From positions 1 through 22,769 of IMG/VR virus record IMGVR_UViG_3300011126_000036: a stretch of 22,769 nucleotides of DNA. One strand, 5' to 3'. Origin of the DNA: a virus. The stretch's first letter is position 1; the number at the start of each line of letters is the position of its first letter. This document shows, in pieces, positions 1-8,858 of the stretch. Below the pieces are notes generated by a model, which worked only from the letters and a program-made list of their open reading frames with translations, did no database searches and was not told where the DNA came from. A program made the translations under genes and the position numbers.

Positions 1-159
1 ATAAGTCAAAAAGTTAAGAAATACTTACCTAACTTACAAGTCAACAAAGTTAATATTGAAGAAAGTGAAGTTAGTGAATACGCAGCAACAGTTAGAATCG
101 ATTACACAGTAACTGATGATGTTTTCGTATCAACAGACTTTATAATAATAAACGTATAA
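1..159 (+). CDS. Probable gp25-like baseplate wedge protein, C-terminal end (5' partial)
   Basis: The window opens inside a gene; 52 residues are readable before the TAA at 157-159. The fragment has a basic stretch (KVKKYLPNL), then alternating beta-type sequence (ATVRIDYTVTDDVFVSTDF), and ends IIINV. Proteins of the GPW/gp25 family, which form part of the baseplate wedge in contractile tails, end in a similar short strand-rich region that describes a bilinear-type form, and they typically lie just before the gp6/gpJ gene, as in P2 W-J. The next gene, one base downstream, is gp6-like, which is the main support. The fragment is too short for a firm call, and the start and the family's conserved N-terminal part lie outside the window. 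Confidence 0.5.
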   Translation: MSQKVKKYLPNLQVNKVNIEESEVSEYAATVRIDYTVTDDVFVSTDFIIINV

Positions 160-160
160 T

Positions 161-1984
161 ATGGCAAAGAAAATAAATTATTCATCAAGGAACTTCTCAG
201 ACATAAGAACAGAGTTAATCCAATTCGCAAGACAATACTACCCAGACATATTCAATGATTTCAATGATGCATCTGTTGGTATGATGCTTTTAGAATTAAA
301 TGCGGCTGTTGGTGATATGTTATCATTTAACACTGATAGAACATTTCAAGAAACTCAAATAGATTTTGCACAAGAAAGAAAATCTATGTTATCGATGGCT
401 AGGACGTTTGGTTTAAAGGTACCAGGTCGAAGACCATCCGTAAGTATCGTAGATTACACAGTAACGATACCAGTATTAGGTGATAGTTTTGATATTTCAT
501 ATGCTCCAGTAATAAGACAAGGTAGTCAAGTATCTGGTGCTGGTAAGGTATTTGAAAATATGAATGATATTGATTTTGGTGACCCATTTACACTTGGTGG
601 TATTCCAAATAGATTAGTCATACCAACAGAAGATTCAAATGGTAATATTGTAAATTATAAAGTTACTAAAAGAGAAATGGTAACGAATGGTGTTACAAAG
701 GTTTTTAAGAGAGTAATCACCCCAAGCGATTCTAGACCATTTTTAGAGGTTATTTTACCAGATAATGATGTAACATCGATTTCATCTATTATAACGTTAG
801 AAGGTACTAATTACACCAAATCACCAACGTTAGACCAATTTCTAGATACTGATTTGAGATGGTATGAGATGGATGCTTTGGCTGAGGACAAGGTGTTTGT
901 TTATGATAATACGAAATCATCCGATAATTCGGGTGTAATGCCAGGTAAGTTTATCTCAGTAGATAGACGTTTCATTAGAGAATATACTGATTTAGGTTTC
1001 ACTAAGATAATATTTGGTGGTGGTTCAGAAGACATATCTTCATTATGTGAATTCGATACAAATAAATCATTAGTGAATAAGATTGGTGATTTTATCAATA
1101 ATACATCGTTAGGTGTTACCTTACCACCTAATCATACAATGTACATTCAATATAGAGTTGGTGGTGGTAGTGATACGAATCTTGGACCTAATACTATTAA
1201 TACAAAGGGTATTGTTAACATGACAGTTAACGGTAGTAGTCCAATTATCAACGACAATGTATCAAAATCATTAAAGGTTAATAATCCAATACCAGCGTTA
1301 GGTGGTAAAAACGAACCATCGATTGAAGAACTTAGAAATCTTATAAGGTATAATTTCGCAGCACAAAATAGATGTGTTACTCTTAAGGATTACCAATCTA
1401 GGATTTCTCTGATGCCAGGTGAATTTGGTGTTCCATTCAGAGCTGGGGTATTTGAAGAACAAAATAAAATTAAGGTTTACGTATTAGGTTTAGATAGTAA
1501 TTCAAAATTAACCAATTCATCAACACAAGCACTTAGAGATAATATAGCAACATATCTTGCTGATTATAGAATGGTTAATGATTATGTTGAGGTAGATAAT
1601 GGTAGAGTTGTTAATCTTTCATTTGAAATAGATTTATTCATTGATAAGCAATTCCCACAATCACAAATAATGAGTGAGGTTATTTCACAAGTAACTGACT
1701 ATATGGATGTTAATAACTTTGAAATGGGTGATAATATTTATTTGGCTGAGTTAATGGAAATAATCAACAATGTTAAGGGTGTATTGAATGTAATTGAGAT
1801 GAGAATCTTTAACAAAATAGGTGATGGTGAATACTCAATGAATGAGATAGCACAACCATACTTAGATGAATCAACAAGAGAGATTGATTTATTAGGTCAA
1901 TTTACTTTATTTGGTGAATCAACAACTATGTTTGAAGTTAAGTATCCAAATAAAGATATATTAGTTAGAGTTAAGACCCTATAA
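161..1984 (+). CDS. T4 gp6-like baseplate wedge protein
   Basis: This 607-residue protein is close in length to T4 gp6 (about 660), which forms the wedge ring around the baseplate hub. The N-terminus carries the typical gp6 pattern: NFSDIRTELIQFARQYYPDI, then a DFNDASVGMMLLELNAAVGD-type stretch and an IDFAQERKSMLSMARTFGLK-type segment (residues about 12-90). From about residue 385 (SIEELRNLIRYNFAAQNRCV, then LKDYQSRISLMPG) to about 560 it resembles the gp6/baseplate-J C-terminal region, including a regulator-like beta stretch and a final helical part near VKGVLNVIEMRIF. The start at 161 follows an A/T-rich leader with no Shine-Dalgarno and is one base after the previous stop, so the two are probably co-translated. 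Only two cysteines occur, unlike the large proteins downstream. Family assignment is from remembered motifs, not a search. Confidence 0.85.
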   Translation: MAKKINYSSRNFSDIRTELIQFARQYYPDIFNDFNDASVGMMLLELNAAVGDMLSFNTDRTFQETQIDFAQERKSMLSMARTFGLKVPGRRPSVSIVDYTVTIPVLGDSFDISYAPVIRQGSQVSGAGKVFENMNDIDFGDPFTLGGIPNRLVIPTEDSNGNIVNYKVTKREMVTNGVTKVFKRVITPSDSRPFLEVILPDNDVTSISSIITLEGTNYTKSPTLDQFLDTDLRWYEMDALAEDKVFVYDNTKSSDNSGVMPGKFISVDRRFIREYTDLGFTKIIFGGGSEDISSLCEFDTNKSLVNKIGDFINNTSLGVTLPPNHTMYIQYRVGGGSDTNLGPNTINTKGIVNMTVNGSSPIINDNVSKSLKVNNPIPALGGKNEPSIEELRNLIRYNFAAQNRCVTLKDYQSRISLMPGEFGVPFRAGVFEEQNKIKVYVLGLDSNSKLTNSSTQALRDNIATYLADYRMVNDYVEVDNGRVVNLSFEIDLFIDKQFPQSQIMSEVISQVTDYMDVNNFEMGDNIYLAELMEIINNVKGVLNVIEMRIFNKIGDGEYSMNEIAQPYLDESTREIDLLGQFTLFGESTTMFEVKYPNKDILVRVKTL

Positions 1985-2046
1985 ACATTTCCTTTGAAGG
2001 TTTATTTGATTATATTAGTGTTATAATATTAATAAAAAATTAAAAA

Positions 2047-2421
2047 ATGAGTTGCGAAAGTTGTAAAAACAAAGATAAAAATACGTTAAGTGTTTTCCAT
2101 AAAAATGGTGAAAAGGTAGAGACTGAACCTAAAACAACTGATGTTGGGTTTCAAATATTCAATTACAGTATTAGAATATTGATATTTGCTATTTCTTTAC
2201 TTGCCACACCTTTAATTATGCTTTTTGTGGTTTATTTAATGTTCAAGACAATAATACTTAATAACGGTGAGATTAATCTTACACCAACATTATTAAGTGT
2301 TGCTAAGACTTTAGGTATTGGTAAAAAGAAAGTAGAGGAAGAACACCCAGAAGATTACGAGGACTTAGACTCCAATAAACCAGATGAATACGAGATATAC
2401 GAAAAGGTAGATAAAGTGTAG
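2047..2421 (+). CDS. Small membrane protein of unknown function with CxxC and acidic tail
   Basis: I do not recognise this 124-residue protein. It starts with a cysteine pair (MSCESCKNK, residues 3 and 6), then a polar stretch, then a strongly hydrophobic region at about 35-71 (for example LIFAISLLATPLIMLFVVYL) long enough for one long or two short membrane helices, with Arg43 near its start. A basic patch (GKKK, 92-95) precedes a very acidic C-terminus (about 97-124, rich in E and D). It sits between the gp6-like gene and a giant protein that also has a long hydrophobic segment, six bases before that gene. Possible roles include a membrane-associated assembly factor or a virion component acting at the host membrane; neither can be shown here. 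The 62-base gap before it is A/T-rich and shows no convincing promoter or terminator. Confidence 0.75.
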   Translation: MSCESCKNKDKNTLSVFHKNGEKVETEPKTTDVGFQIFNYSIRILIFAISLLATPLIMLFVVYLMFKTIILNNGEINLTPTLLSVAKTLGIGKKKVEEEHPEDYEDLDSNKPDEYEIYEKVDKV

Positions 2422-2427
2422 TAATAA

Positions 2428-5400
2428 ATGTCAAAAACAGTTAGAATAAGAACAACCCCTAATGGTAATGATTCATACCTTAAGGTAAAACTAGAGCAAG
2501 ATTTCGATTTTATTGAGATTCTATCATTAAAGATATCTCAAGCGGAAGCGTATGCAAGATTTTGTTCTGATTATGGTGTTGTTGTTGGTAGAGTAATTGT
2601 TAACAACGGATTTGGTATTCCTAATGCTAAAGTATCCATTTTTGTTCCACTAACTGATGAAGATGAGGAAGATTCAGAAATTGCTGGTCTTTACCCATTT
2701 AAAAATATTGATGATAAAGATAGTGAAGGTATTAGATATAATCTATTACAAGGTACTTCAAATACATCAGATGAATGTTTTACCCCAGTCGGTACATTTC
2801 CAACCAAAAGAGAAGTAATCGATAATGACACTTCTTTAGAGATTTATGATAAGTATTATAAATTCACCACAACAACCAATGATGCTGGTGACTTTATGTT
2901 ATTTGGTGTTCCAACAGGTAGTCATGTCCTTAATGTTGATGTTGACCTTTCAGATATAGGTGTAGCATCACAAAAACCTTATGATTATATTTCAGAAGGT
3001 GAATCCCAAAAGAGATTTGAAAGTCCAACAAAATTTAAGAGCGATAAAGACTTAGATAAGTTAATCCAAATCAAATCATTTAAGAAAGGTGTTAATGTGC
3101 AACCATTCTGGGGTGATAAAGAACAATGTGATATTGGCATAAGTAGAGTTGATGTTGACCTTAAAAAAAGAATAGTACCATCTGCAATCTTTATGGGGAG
3201 TCTTTTTTCTGATTCAGAAAAGAATTCAATTAATAAGAATTGTAGACCTAGAAAAGACTTTGGTAGGATATGTGAGACAGATACTGGTGAAGGTACCATA
3301 GAAATGATTAGAAGGACGTTAGATGGCGGTATAGAACGTTTCGATGTAGAAGGTGGTAGGGTGATAAATGAGTTCGGCTCTTGGGCTTATCAAGTTCCAA
3401 TGAACTTAGATGTTATGGTTACTGATGAATTTGGTAACCTAGTACCATCTGATGACCCCAATAAGGGACTACCAACAAGAGCAAGAGTTAGGTTTAGAAT
3501 CAGTAAAGACATTAGTGGTGATGAAGGTAGACTTAGGACAACTGCAAAGTATCTAGTTCCTCACAATCCAATAGGGTCAAGTAATTTAGATTATAATTTT
3601 GATGAAAATACAAGTGATGCTCACTTTAGAGATTTTCATTGGAATAAGATTTATTCTGTTTCTAATTTCATTCCTAGAGTTCAAACAACATGTGTTGGTA
3701 ATTGTTCAGATAATAGAAATATGACTGGTATAAAAGATGTTGATGATTGTAGTGGAATTAAGAATCCATTCCCTTACAATAGAGTAGACACTGACTTTAA
3801 TCCATTATTTAGTATTCTTTGTTTAATTATCAATATAATAACTTTAATAATCTATTTAATAAATTCAACAGTAATTTCATTTGTTAATATATTCATTAAA
3901 TTTTTAAATCTATTCCTTAAGGGTATTTGTGAAATAATATTCGCTTTTGCCAAGGTCATATGTGGTTTAATTAAAGTATTAACACTTGGTACTTTCAATA
4001 AGGATAATTGTCTTGAGAATGGTTGTATAACTGGTCAATACAATTCAAGTAGTAATACTTGTCCTTGTGAGAGTACATTACCATATGTTCCTTGTATAAC
4101 CCTTGATTGTGATGGACAGGTATATGCACCAGGTTGTGATTGTAATCCATCAACTATAAACTCAAGTAGTGCAGCTATTGGTTCTGGTGATAATAATCCA
4201 AATGGTATTGGTGTAACTCAACTTGGATGTTGGGCTGCTAGGACTAATGCATCAAACGGTAAAAATATACAACATTGGAGTACCTTCGGTAATAGTTGTG
4301 GTAATACAAACACAACAGGTCATGTTGGTCATGGTACGGTAGGTGCTGGTTTTTCAGATTGTCAATCAATAAAGTTAGCAGAAGCATTAAATATGTTTGA
4401 ACTTGATTTTTACAATGATTGGGTTAATGGTACTTTATATACTTATATGTTAAAATATAAGAAAAAGAAAAGAGGTAAACAAAAGTTTTGTGATGCTGAT
4501 TGTGGTTCATCAGATTCTGACAATGGGTGTGATAAGAGTTGGTTTGTTGACACTTGTGTTGATGGTAGTGATGATAGGAATTCTGTTAAAAGTGTAACTA
4601 AACAATATATTGATGAAGGATTTATAAAACAAGTAACAACTAGATTACCAAATGGTGATGAGGTTGAAAACCTTTACTATGCACCATACGCCAGTAAAGT
4701 TAGTTATAAGTTATTCGCAACTGAATTGGTTCATTTAGGTTCAGTATTTGATTGTGATTGGCAAGGTATCCCAAAGATACAACAATTCTTAGTACCAACA
4801 ACATATAAGAGACCATCATACACTGATGAATATCTAATAGATGATAACGGTAATAATACTAATATTAAAACATCATGTGGAATGACATCAACAGGTGGGA
4901 ATGGTTCAACTGGTTTGTTCTTTGATATTGATTGTAGAGGTCTTGTTGTTGGTCAAATTGGTGGGTTATCTAGATGTGATAGTTTAAAAAGGATTTGTGA
5001 GTGGGGTGTTAATATTGACGAGGCACAATTAGACTCAAATAACCAACCAACAGTTAATGCTGATTGTTATATTGACGATAATGATTTAAACCAACCATAT
5101 GCTGGTAGAGTTAGAGATATATTTTATTCATTAAATAAAAATGATGGTGCTGGTAAATTAAACTCTTGGAGTGGTATACCTTATGGTATCAATACAGGGT
5201 TTGGTATAGGACTTTCTACTGGAAATTTAAATTCAACAACTATAGGACAAGAATATAGAATTTTTAGGGGTACCACAAATGGTCAACCATATTGGACACC
5301 AACTACTGGAATTGCTGGTGGGGGTTATGTTCAATCTAAGAATTCTTATTATTTTTACTTTGGTACAATGCCAGGTCAATCTGCATTGGACTTAATGAAC

Positions 5401-7101
5401 AGGAAATACTTCACAACTTGTTACACACCAAAATCTAATGACTTCTCAATTAATTTAGTTAGTTTAAAAAACCCAACAGCACCTAGCGTTTGTGATGGTG
5501 AAATAAATATAACTGTCATTGGTGGTAATGCACCATACACTTATAATTGGACGGGACCTAACGGTTATACAAACACACAAGTATCTCCATTAACTGGAGA
5601 TTTAACAAATCTTTGTGGTGGTAATTACACTCTAACAGTTACAGATGCTAATGGTGGGACATCTACAGTCACATACACTTTAAATGAACCAGCAACATTT
5701 AGTTGTTCTGTAATAGCGACAGATGCTACTAGTAATGGTGGTAATGGTACAATTACGATTAATGCATTTGGTGGTATTTCACCATACTCATATAGTATAA
5801 ATGGTGCACCATATATAACAATGGTTGGTTCATCAACTCAAATTCAAAAACCTTCTGGTGTATGGGTCGTAGATGTTAAAGACGGAACAGGTACATTAAC
5901 TTGTACTAACCCAACTACAGGTGTAACAATTAATGAACCACCAACACTTTCAATTCAAGGTTTAACAACTTGGGCAGATACAGAATGTGGTCAAGATAAC
6001 GGAACGATTACTTTAGCGTTAAATAGTTCAATTGGTGGCACACCACCATATACGATAAATATTTCATCTAGTAACTCAGCATCGAATAGTTCACCTAGTA
6101 CGATTGTTCCTTTTTCATCATCTTTTACTAATTTAAATAGTTTATTACCAGGTACTTATAATATTACAATATCCGATTCGCAACTACCAACACCACAAGT
6201 TGATACTGATTCTGTTGTGATAGGACCATCAACAAGTCCAACAATATCATACAATGGTGGTTGGTACTGTTGGTCACATCCAGTACAATCTCAAAATATA
6301 TACCCTAGTTTTACGGTTACTGCTAATGGTGGATTTACGATTACATCTAGAGTATTAAACAACACTAATAATATAGTAAACACAAGTATACCACCAATAA
6401 CACAAACATTCCTAGCTGGAACAACAACTGCTGTAATGACAACGTTACATAAGGATAGTAGATATGAATTTGAATTGGTTGATGATGAGGGTTGTGATAT
6501 TACAGTGTCGGCTGATTTCAGACCTGGTGAGGGACACGTACCATCAGCACCACAAAAAATAGAATACATACCAGAAGATTACTGTTGGGTTAATACTAAT
6601 CCAGATATATTACCTAAATTCCAAGTTTGGGTTGATGGTCCGTTTATTATTAAAAGAGGTAGTACTGTTGTTTATACAGAAACAATTGGTGTGGCTAATG
6701 GAACGATTATTACATTACCAACAATTCAAGCGACATCAACATCTGCTGTTTACGAATTAATTGAAACTACAAACAACTGTTCAGTACAAACAACACCTAT
6801 TAACTTTACTTTACAACACCCAACATCTCAATTAACCATAAGCATTGCTTTAGATGGAACCGTTGGTTGTGCTGGAACTTTCCAATCACCAACAACAATT
6901 ACAGCAACCGTTAGTGGTGGATGGGATTCATCTTATACTTATAAATGGTATAGAGATGGTAATATCTTAGGTACTGCCAATCAAGGTGCAGCTACCGCAA
7001 CCCCAACTGTACCTAGCACTGACTGTGATACTGTTTGGACTTGTAAAGTAATTGATGATAAAGGTTGTGAAAAACTAAGTTCTAGTGTAACTATAATATA
7101 A
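2428..7101 (+). CDS. Giant modular baseplate/tail protein with membrane-like segment and SprB/Ig-like repeats
   Basis: This 1557-residue protein is not named in any family I can recall, but its modules are clear. Residues about 50-172 look like a carboxypeptidase-regulatory-type beta sandwich (VVVGRVIVNNGFGIPNAKVS ... TTNDAGDFMLFGVPTGSHVL) split by an acidic insertion. Residues about 460-523 are strongly hydrophobic and could hold two or three helices. Residues about 524-900 are cysteine-rich. Residues 1015-1268 hold three SprB-like repeats (GGNAPYTYNW ... GNYTLTVTDANGG). Residues 1272-1465 hold two copies of a YCW module and 1467-1557 a final Ig-like domain. There are 46 cysteines. Its position between gp6-like and gpI-like genes points to a baseplate or tail-tip structural protein, with the C-terminal Ig-like array probably exposed and able to bind a surface. 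The stop overlaps the next start (TAATG). Confidence 0.8.
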   Translation: MSKTVRIRTTPNGNDSYLKVKLEQDFDFIEILSLKISQAEAYARFCSDYGVVVGRVIVNNGFGIPNAKVSIFVPLTDEDEEDSEIAGLYPFKNIDDKDSEGIRYNLLQGTSNTSDECFTPVGTFPTKREVIDNDTSLEIYDKYYKFTTTTNDAGDFMLFGVPTGSHVLNVDVDLSDIGVASQKPYDYISEGESQKRFESPTKFKSDKDLDKLIQIKSFKKGVNVQPFWGDKEQCDIGISRVDVDLKKRIVPSAIFMGSLFSDSEKNSINKNCRPRKDFGRICETDTGEGTIEMIRRTLDGGIERFDVEGGRVINEFGSWAYQVPMNLDVMVTDEFGNLVPSDDPNKGLPTRARVRFRISKDISGDEGRLRTTAKYLVPHNPIGSSNLDYNFDENTSDAHFRDFHWNKIYSVSNFIPRVQTTCVGNCSDNRNMTGIKDVDDCSGIKNPFPYNRVDTDFNPLFSILCLIINIITLIIYLINSTVISFVNIFIKFLNLFLKGICEIIFAFAKVICGLIKVLTLGTFNKDNCLENGCITGQYNSSSNTCPCESTLPYVPCITLDCDGQVYAPGCDCNPSTINSSSAAIGSGDNNPNGIGVTQLGCWAARTNASNGKNIQHWSTFGNSCGNTNTTGHVGHGTVGAGFSDCQSIKLAEALNMFELDFYNDWVNGTLYTYMLKYKKKKRGKQKFCDADCGSSDSDNGCDKSWFVDTCVDGSDDRNSVKSVTKQYIDEGFIKQVTTRLPNGDEVENLYYAPYASKVSYKLFATELVHLGSVFDCDWQGIPKIQQFLVPTTYKRPSYTDEYLIDDNGNNTNIKTSCGMTSTGGNGSTGLFFDIDCRGLVVGQIGGLSRCDSLKRICEWGVNIDEAQLDSNNQPTVNADCYIDDNDLNQPYAGRVRDIFYSLNKNDGAGKLNSWSGIPYGINTGFGIGLSTGNLNSTTIGQEYRIFRGTTNGQPYWTPTTGIAGGGYVQSKNSYYFYFGTMPGQSALDLMNRKYFTTCYTPKSNDFSINLVSLKNPTAPSVCDGEINITVIGGNAPYTYNWTGPNGYTNTQVSPLTGDLTNLCGGNYTLTVTDANGGTSTVTYTLNEPATFSCSVIATDATSNGGNGTITINAFGGISPYSYSINGAPYITMVGSSTQIQKPSGVWVVDVKDGTGTLTCTNPTTGVTINEPPTLSIQGLTTWADTECGQDNGTITLALNSSIGGTPPYTINISSSNSASNSSPSTIVPFSSSFTNLNSLLPGTYNITISDSQLPTPQVDTDSVVIGPSTSPTISYNGGWYCWSHPVQSQNIYPSFTVTANGGFTITSRVLNNTNNIVNTSIPPITQTFLAGTTTAVMTTLHKDSRYEFELVDDEGCDITVSADFRPGEGHVPSAPQKIEYIPEDYCWVNTNPDILPKFQVWVDGPFIIKRGSTVVYTETIGVANGTIITLPTIQATSTSAVYELIETTNNCSVQTTPINFTLQHPTSQLTISIALDGTVGCAGTFQSPTTITATVSGGWDSSYTYKWYRDGNILGTANQGAATATPTVPSTDCDTVWTCKVIDDKGCEKLSSSVTII
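3805..3996 (+). other. Hydrophobic, membrane-type segment inside the giant protein
   Basis: Codons for residues about 460-523 encode an almost uninterrupted hydrophobic run rich in I, L and F (for example ILCLIINIITLIIYLI and ICEIIFAFAKVICGLI) with single Lys/Glu breaks. It is long enough for two to three membrane helices and divides the N-terminal beta domain from the cysteine-rich middle. Such a segment is unusual in a tailed-phage structural protein. Confidence 0.75.
5470..6231 (+). repeat. Three SprB-like repeats within the giant protein
   Basis: Residues 1015-1088, 1089-1171 and 1172-1268 repeat a pattern of GG..PY.Y, a variable loop, then a G.Y...V.D strand and an N-E-P or GP-type linker. 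Key matches are GGNAPYTYNW with GNYTLTVTDANGG, GGISPYSYSI with SGVWVVDVKDGTG, and GGTPPYTINI with PGTYNITISD. This matches the known SprB repeat family of Bacteroidota surface proteins. The copies are diverged at both protein and DNA level, so they are old duplications. Confidence 0.75.
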
Positions 7102-8858
7102 TGGATGATAGAATTAAACATAGATTAGGTCGTGAGAAGTCTCAAAAATCGACAAATGTAGATACTTACATGAAACTAGAAATGGTGAATAGTGAGGCTA
7201 CTTTACCAGTTGGTGAGATTAATCACATAGTTGATGTTGGTGAAAGGTTTGATAAAGAGAGACAAACATCACCATACTATAGATTAGTTTCAACGATTAG
7301 ACCATTAATGAGTAATGCGTTATTCAATATTTCTGGTAATGGTAGTTGGTCTAGTTTTGATACATATGAATTTAGGAACCAAACTTACCCACCAATGGGT
7401 TCAACAGATAATGGTGTTAATGATAATGAGGATTTAACATATAAAGAATCGGTTAATAAACATTTAAAAGAGGTTAATGGTTGGTTCGGTTATTATGACC
7501 CAAATCCTTGGTCAGATGGTCTTTGCAATTTCATTGATATGGAACCACAAAGAAGAAGATTTTCATTTAAACCAGATAGGTTAAATTTAGATTCTAATCA
7601 AAACCCAACTAAGAATTGGGAAGCAACGGTTACGTACCCTAGTAGTAGTGCTGATACTGCATTAACTACTGGTGGTCTATTAATCTTTGATAAGGTTTCA
7701 GTTGAGGTATCTAGAAGAACCATGACTGCAATAGGATTACCAGTTTTACATAATGTTGAACAAGGTAGTACGGTTAGAATAACTGGAACAAATTTAGATG
7801 GTGATTATCTAGTACAAAGAATCGGATTGGATAATGGTGATTTAAAGGGTTATTATTTTGTAATTGATGTAAACCCTAATGATATTGTTATTGGTATAAA
7901 CAGTAGGTTTAAAAATGTGATTGGTGGTCAAGAAAGTGATTATTATTTTAGAGTGTTCGAAAAAGTTAAAATGAGAACAACACCTAAAATGGAAAATGAT
8001 GATTATGAAATTTATCCATTAGCATTTGCAAATAACATTTATAATGACGGTGTATGTCAAATGATTATAAATGAGGATATAGATATTAGTGATTTAAGAG
8101 ATAATCTTGGTAGACCATTATCAGAATTATATGTTACTATAATCAAAACTCAAGGTAATGACAATGCACAAGGTGCTGGGTTCAATGGATTCACATCTAT
8201 TAAATCTGGTATTGAGGTTCCATATATGCCAAGTGTTCAAGCAACAAACTCAACCACATTTAAACAAGGTATTCCAGATATTAGAAGAATTCATGATAGT
8301 TCTGCTGGTACTGGGTTACCAACACTTAGTCATACACCATTAGAAAATAACCTAACAATTAACGCAAATAGTTTTTATGGTGATGTTGTAGAATATAATA
8401 GATTTAGAGTTAAAGAAACAATATTAGGTGATGTTCACCATAGATTTAATACAGTGAATAGAGTTGGTGGTGGTTCTTCCGTTGCTAGTGGTCCTAGAGA
8501 AGAAGGTTATTACTATAAAGCACATTATCCATACATAATCAGAAACTTCTCAACATATATAGAACAAGGTGATGCATCAACTGAGGGTATTCCAGACTAT
8601 GCTGAGGACTTAGGTGACGGTAGATGGCTTTGGAGAGACTTATTGAGTATTGGGTATGATGAAGGGCAAGAAAGTCCTGTAAACTATCCATTTTTAAATG
8701 GTGCTCACTATATACATGATAACCTATGTGTTACACTTAAGAGACAAGACCCATTTGGGTACTTTGGTTTGTATTATTCACAACCGATATCATCTGACCC
8801 ATCTGGGATTCAGATGGTTGATAACTTTACTACAAACCTTACTAATAATGTCTGCTAA
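7101..8858 (+). CDS. Unknown tail/baseplate structural protein (585 aa)
   Basis: I do not recognise the family. The N-terminus is polar and basic (MDDRIKHRLGREKSQ), followed by a segment around residues 40-80 (VDVGERFDKERQTSPYYRLV, then STIRPLMSNALFNISGNGSW). The C-terminal third is aromatic-rich: GRWLWRDLLSIGYDEGQ, PFLNGAHYIHDN and LKRQDPFGYFGLYYS. There is no signal peptide, membrane segment or low-complexity tract, and only four cysteines. The composition (many Y, N, G and D) suits a beta-rich virion protein. Its start overlaps the previous stop by one base (TAATG), and it overlaps the next gene by 11 bases, so it belongs to the same translation-coupled series. By position it is probably a baseplate or tail-tip component; a tail-assembly role cannot be excluded. 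Confidence 0.75.
   Translation: MDDRIKHRLGREKSQKSTNVDTYMKLEMVNSEATLPVGEINHIVDVGERFDKERQTSPYYRLVSTIRPLMSNALFNISGNGSWSSFDTYEFRNQTYPPMGSTDNGVNDNEDLTYKESVNKHLKEVNGWFGYYDPNPWSDGLCNFIDMEPQRRRFSFKPDRLNLDSNQNPTKNWEATVTYPSSSADTALTTGGLLIFDKVSVEVSRRTMTAIGLPVLHNVEQGSTVRITGTNLDGDYLVQRIGLDNGDLKGYYFVIDVNPNDIVIGINSRFKNVIGGQESDYYFRVFEKVKMRTTPKMENDDYEIYPLAFANNIYNDGVCQMIINEDIDISDLRDNLGRPLSELYVTIIKTQGNDNAQGAGFNGFTSIKSGIEVPYMPSVQATNSTTFKQGIPDIRRIHDSSAGTGLPTLSHTPLENNLTINANSFYGDVVEYNRFRVKETILGDVHHRFNTVNRVGGGSSVASGPREEGYYYKAHYPYIIRNFSTYIEQGDASTEGIPDYAEDLGDGRWLWRDLLSIGYDEGQESPVNYPFLNGAHYIHDNLCVTLKRQDPFGYFGLYYSQPISSDPSGIQMVDNFTTNLTNNVC

Noticed and set aside
1985-2046. Promoter or terminator in the gap after the gp6-like gene
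   Set aside because: CCTTTGAAGG gives only a very tight stem, and neither the Bacteroidota TTTG/TAnnTTTG promoter nor the T4 late TATAAATA motif is present at suitable spacing.
2985-3299. Open frame of 104 codons on the minus strand
   Set aside because: It is opposite the carboxypeptidase-regulatory/giant protein gene and has no motif or start context; AT-rich coding DNA often gives such frames.
8698-8847. Upstream extension of the 276-residue gene to an ATG at 8698
   Set aside because: The extra 50 residues overlap the end of the 585-residue gene and have H/L/I-rich composition typical of an off-frame translation; the Met at 8848 has a normal leader and a normal short overlap.
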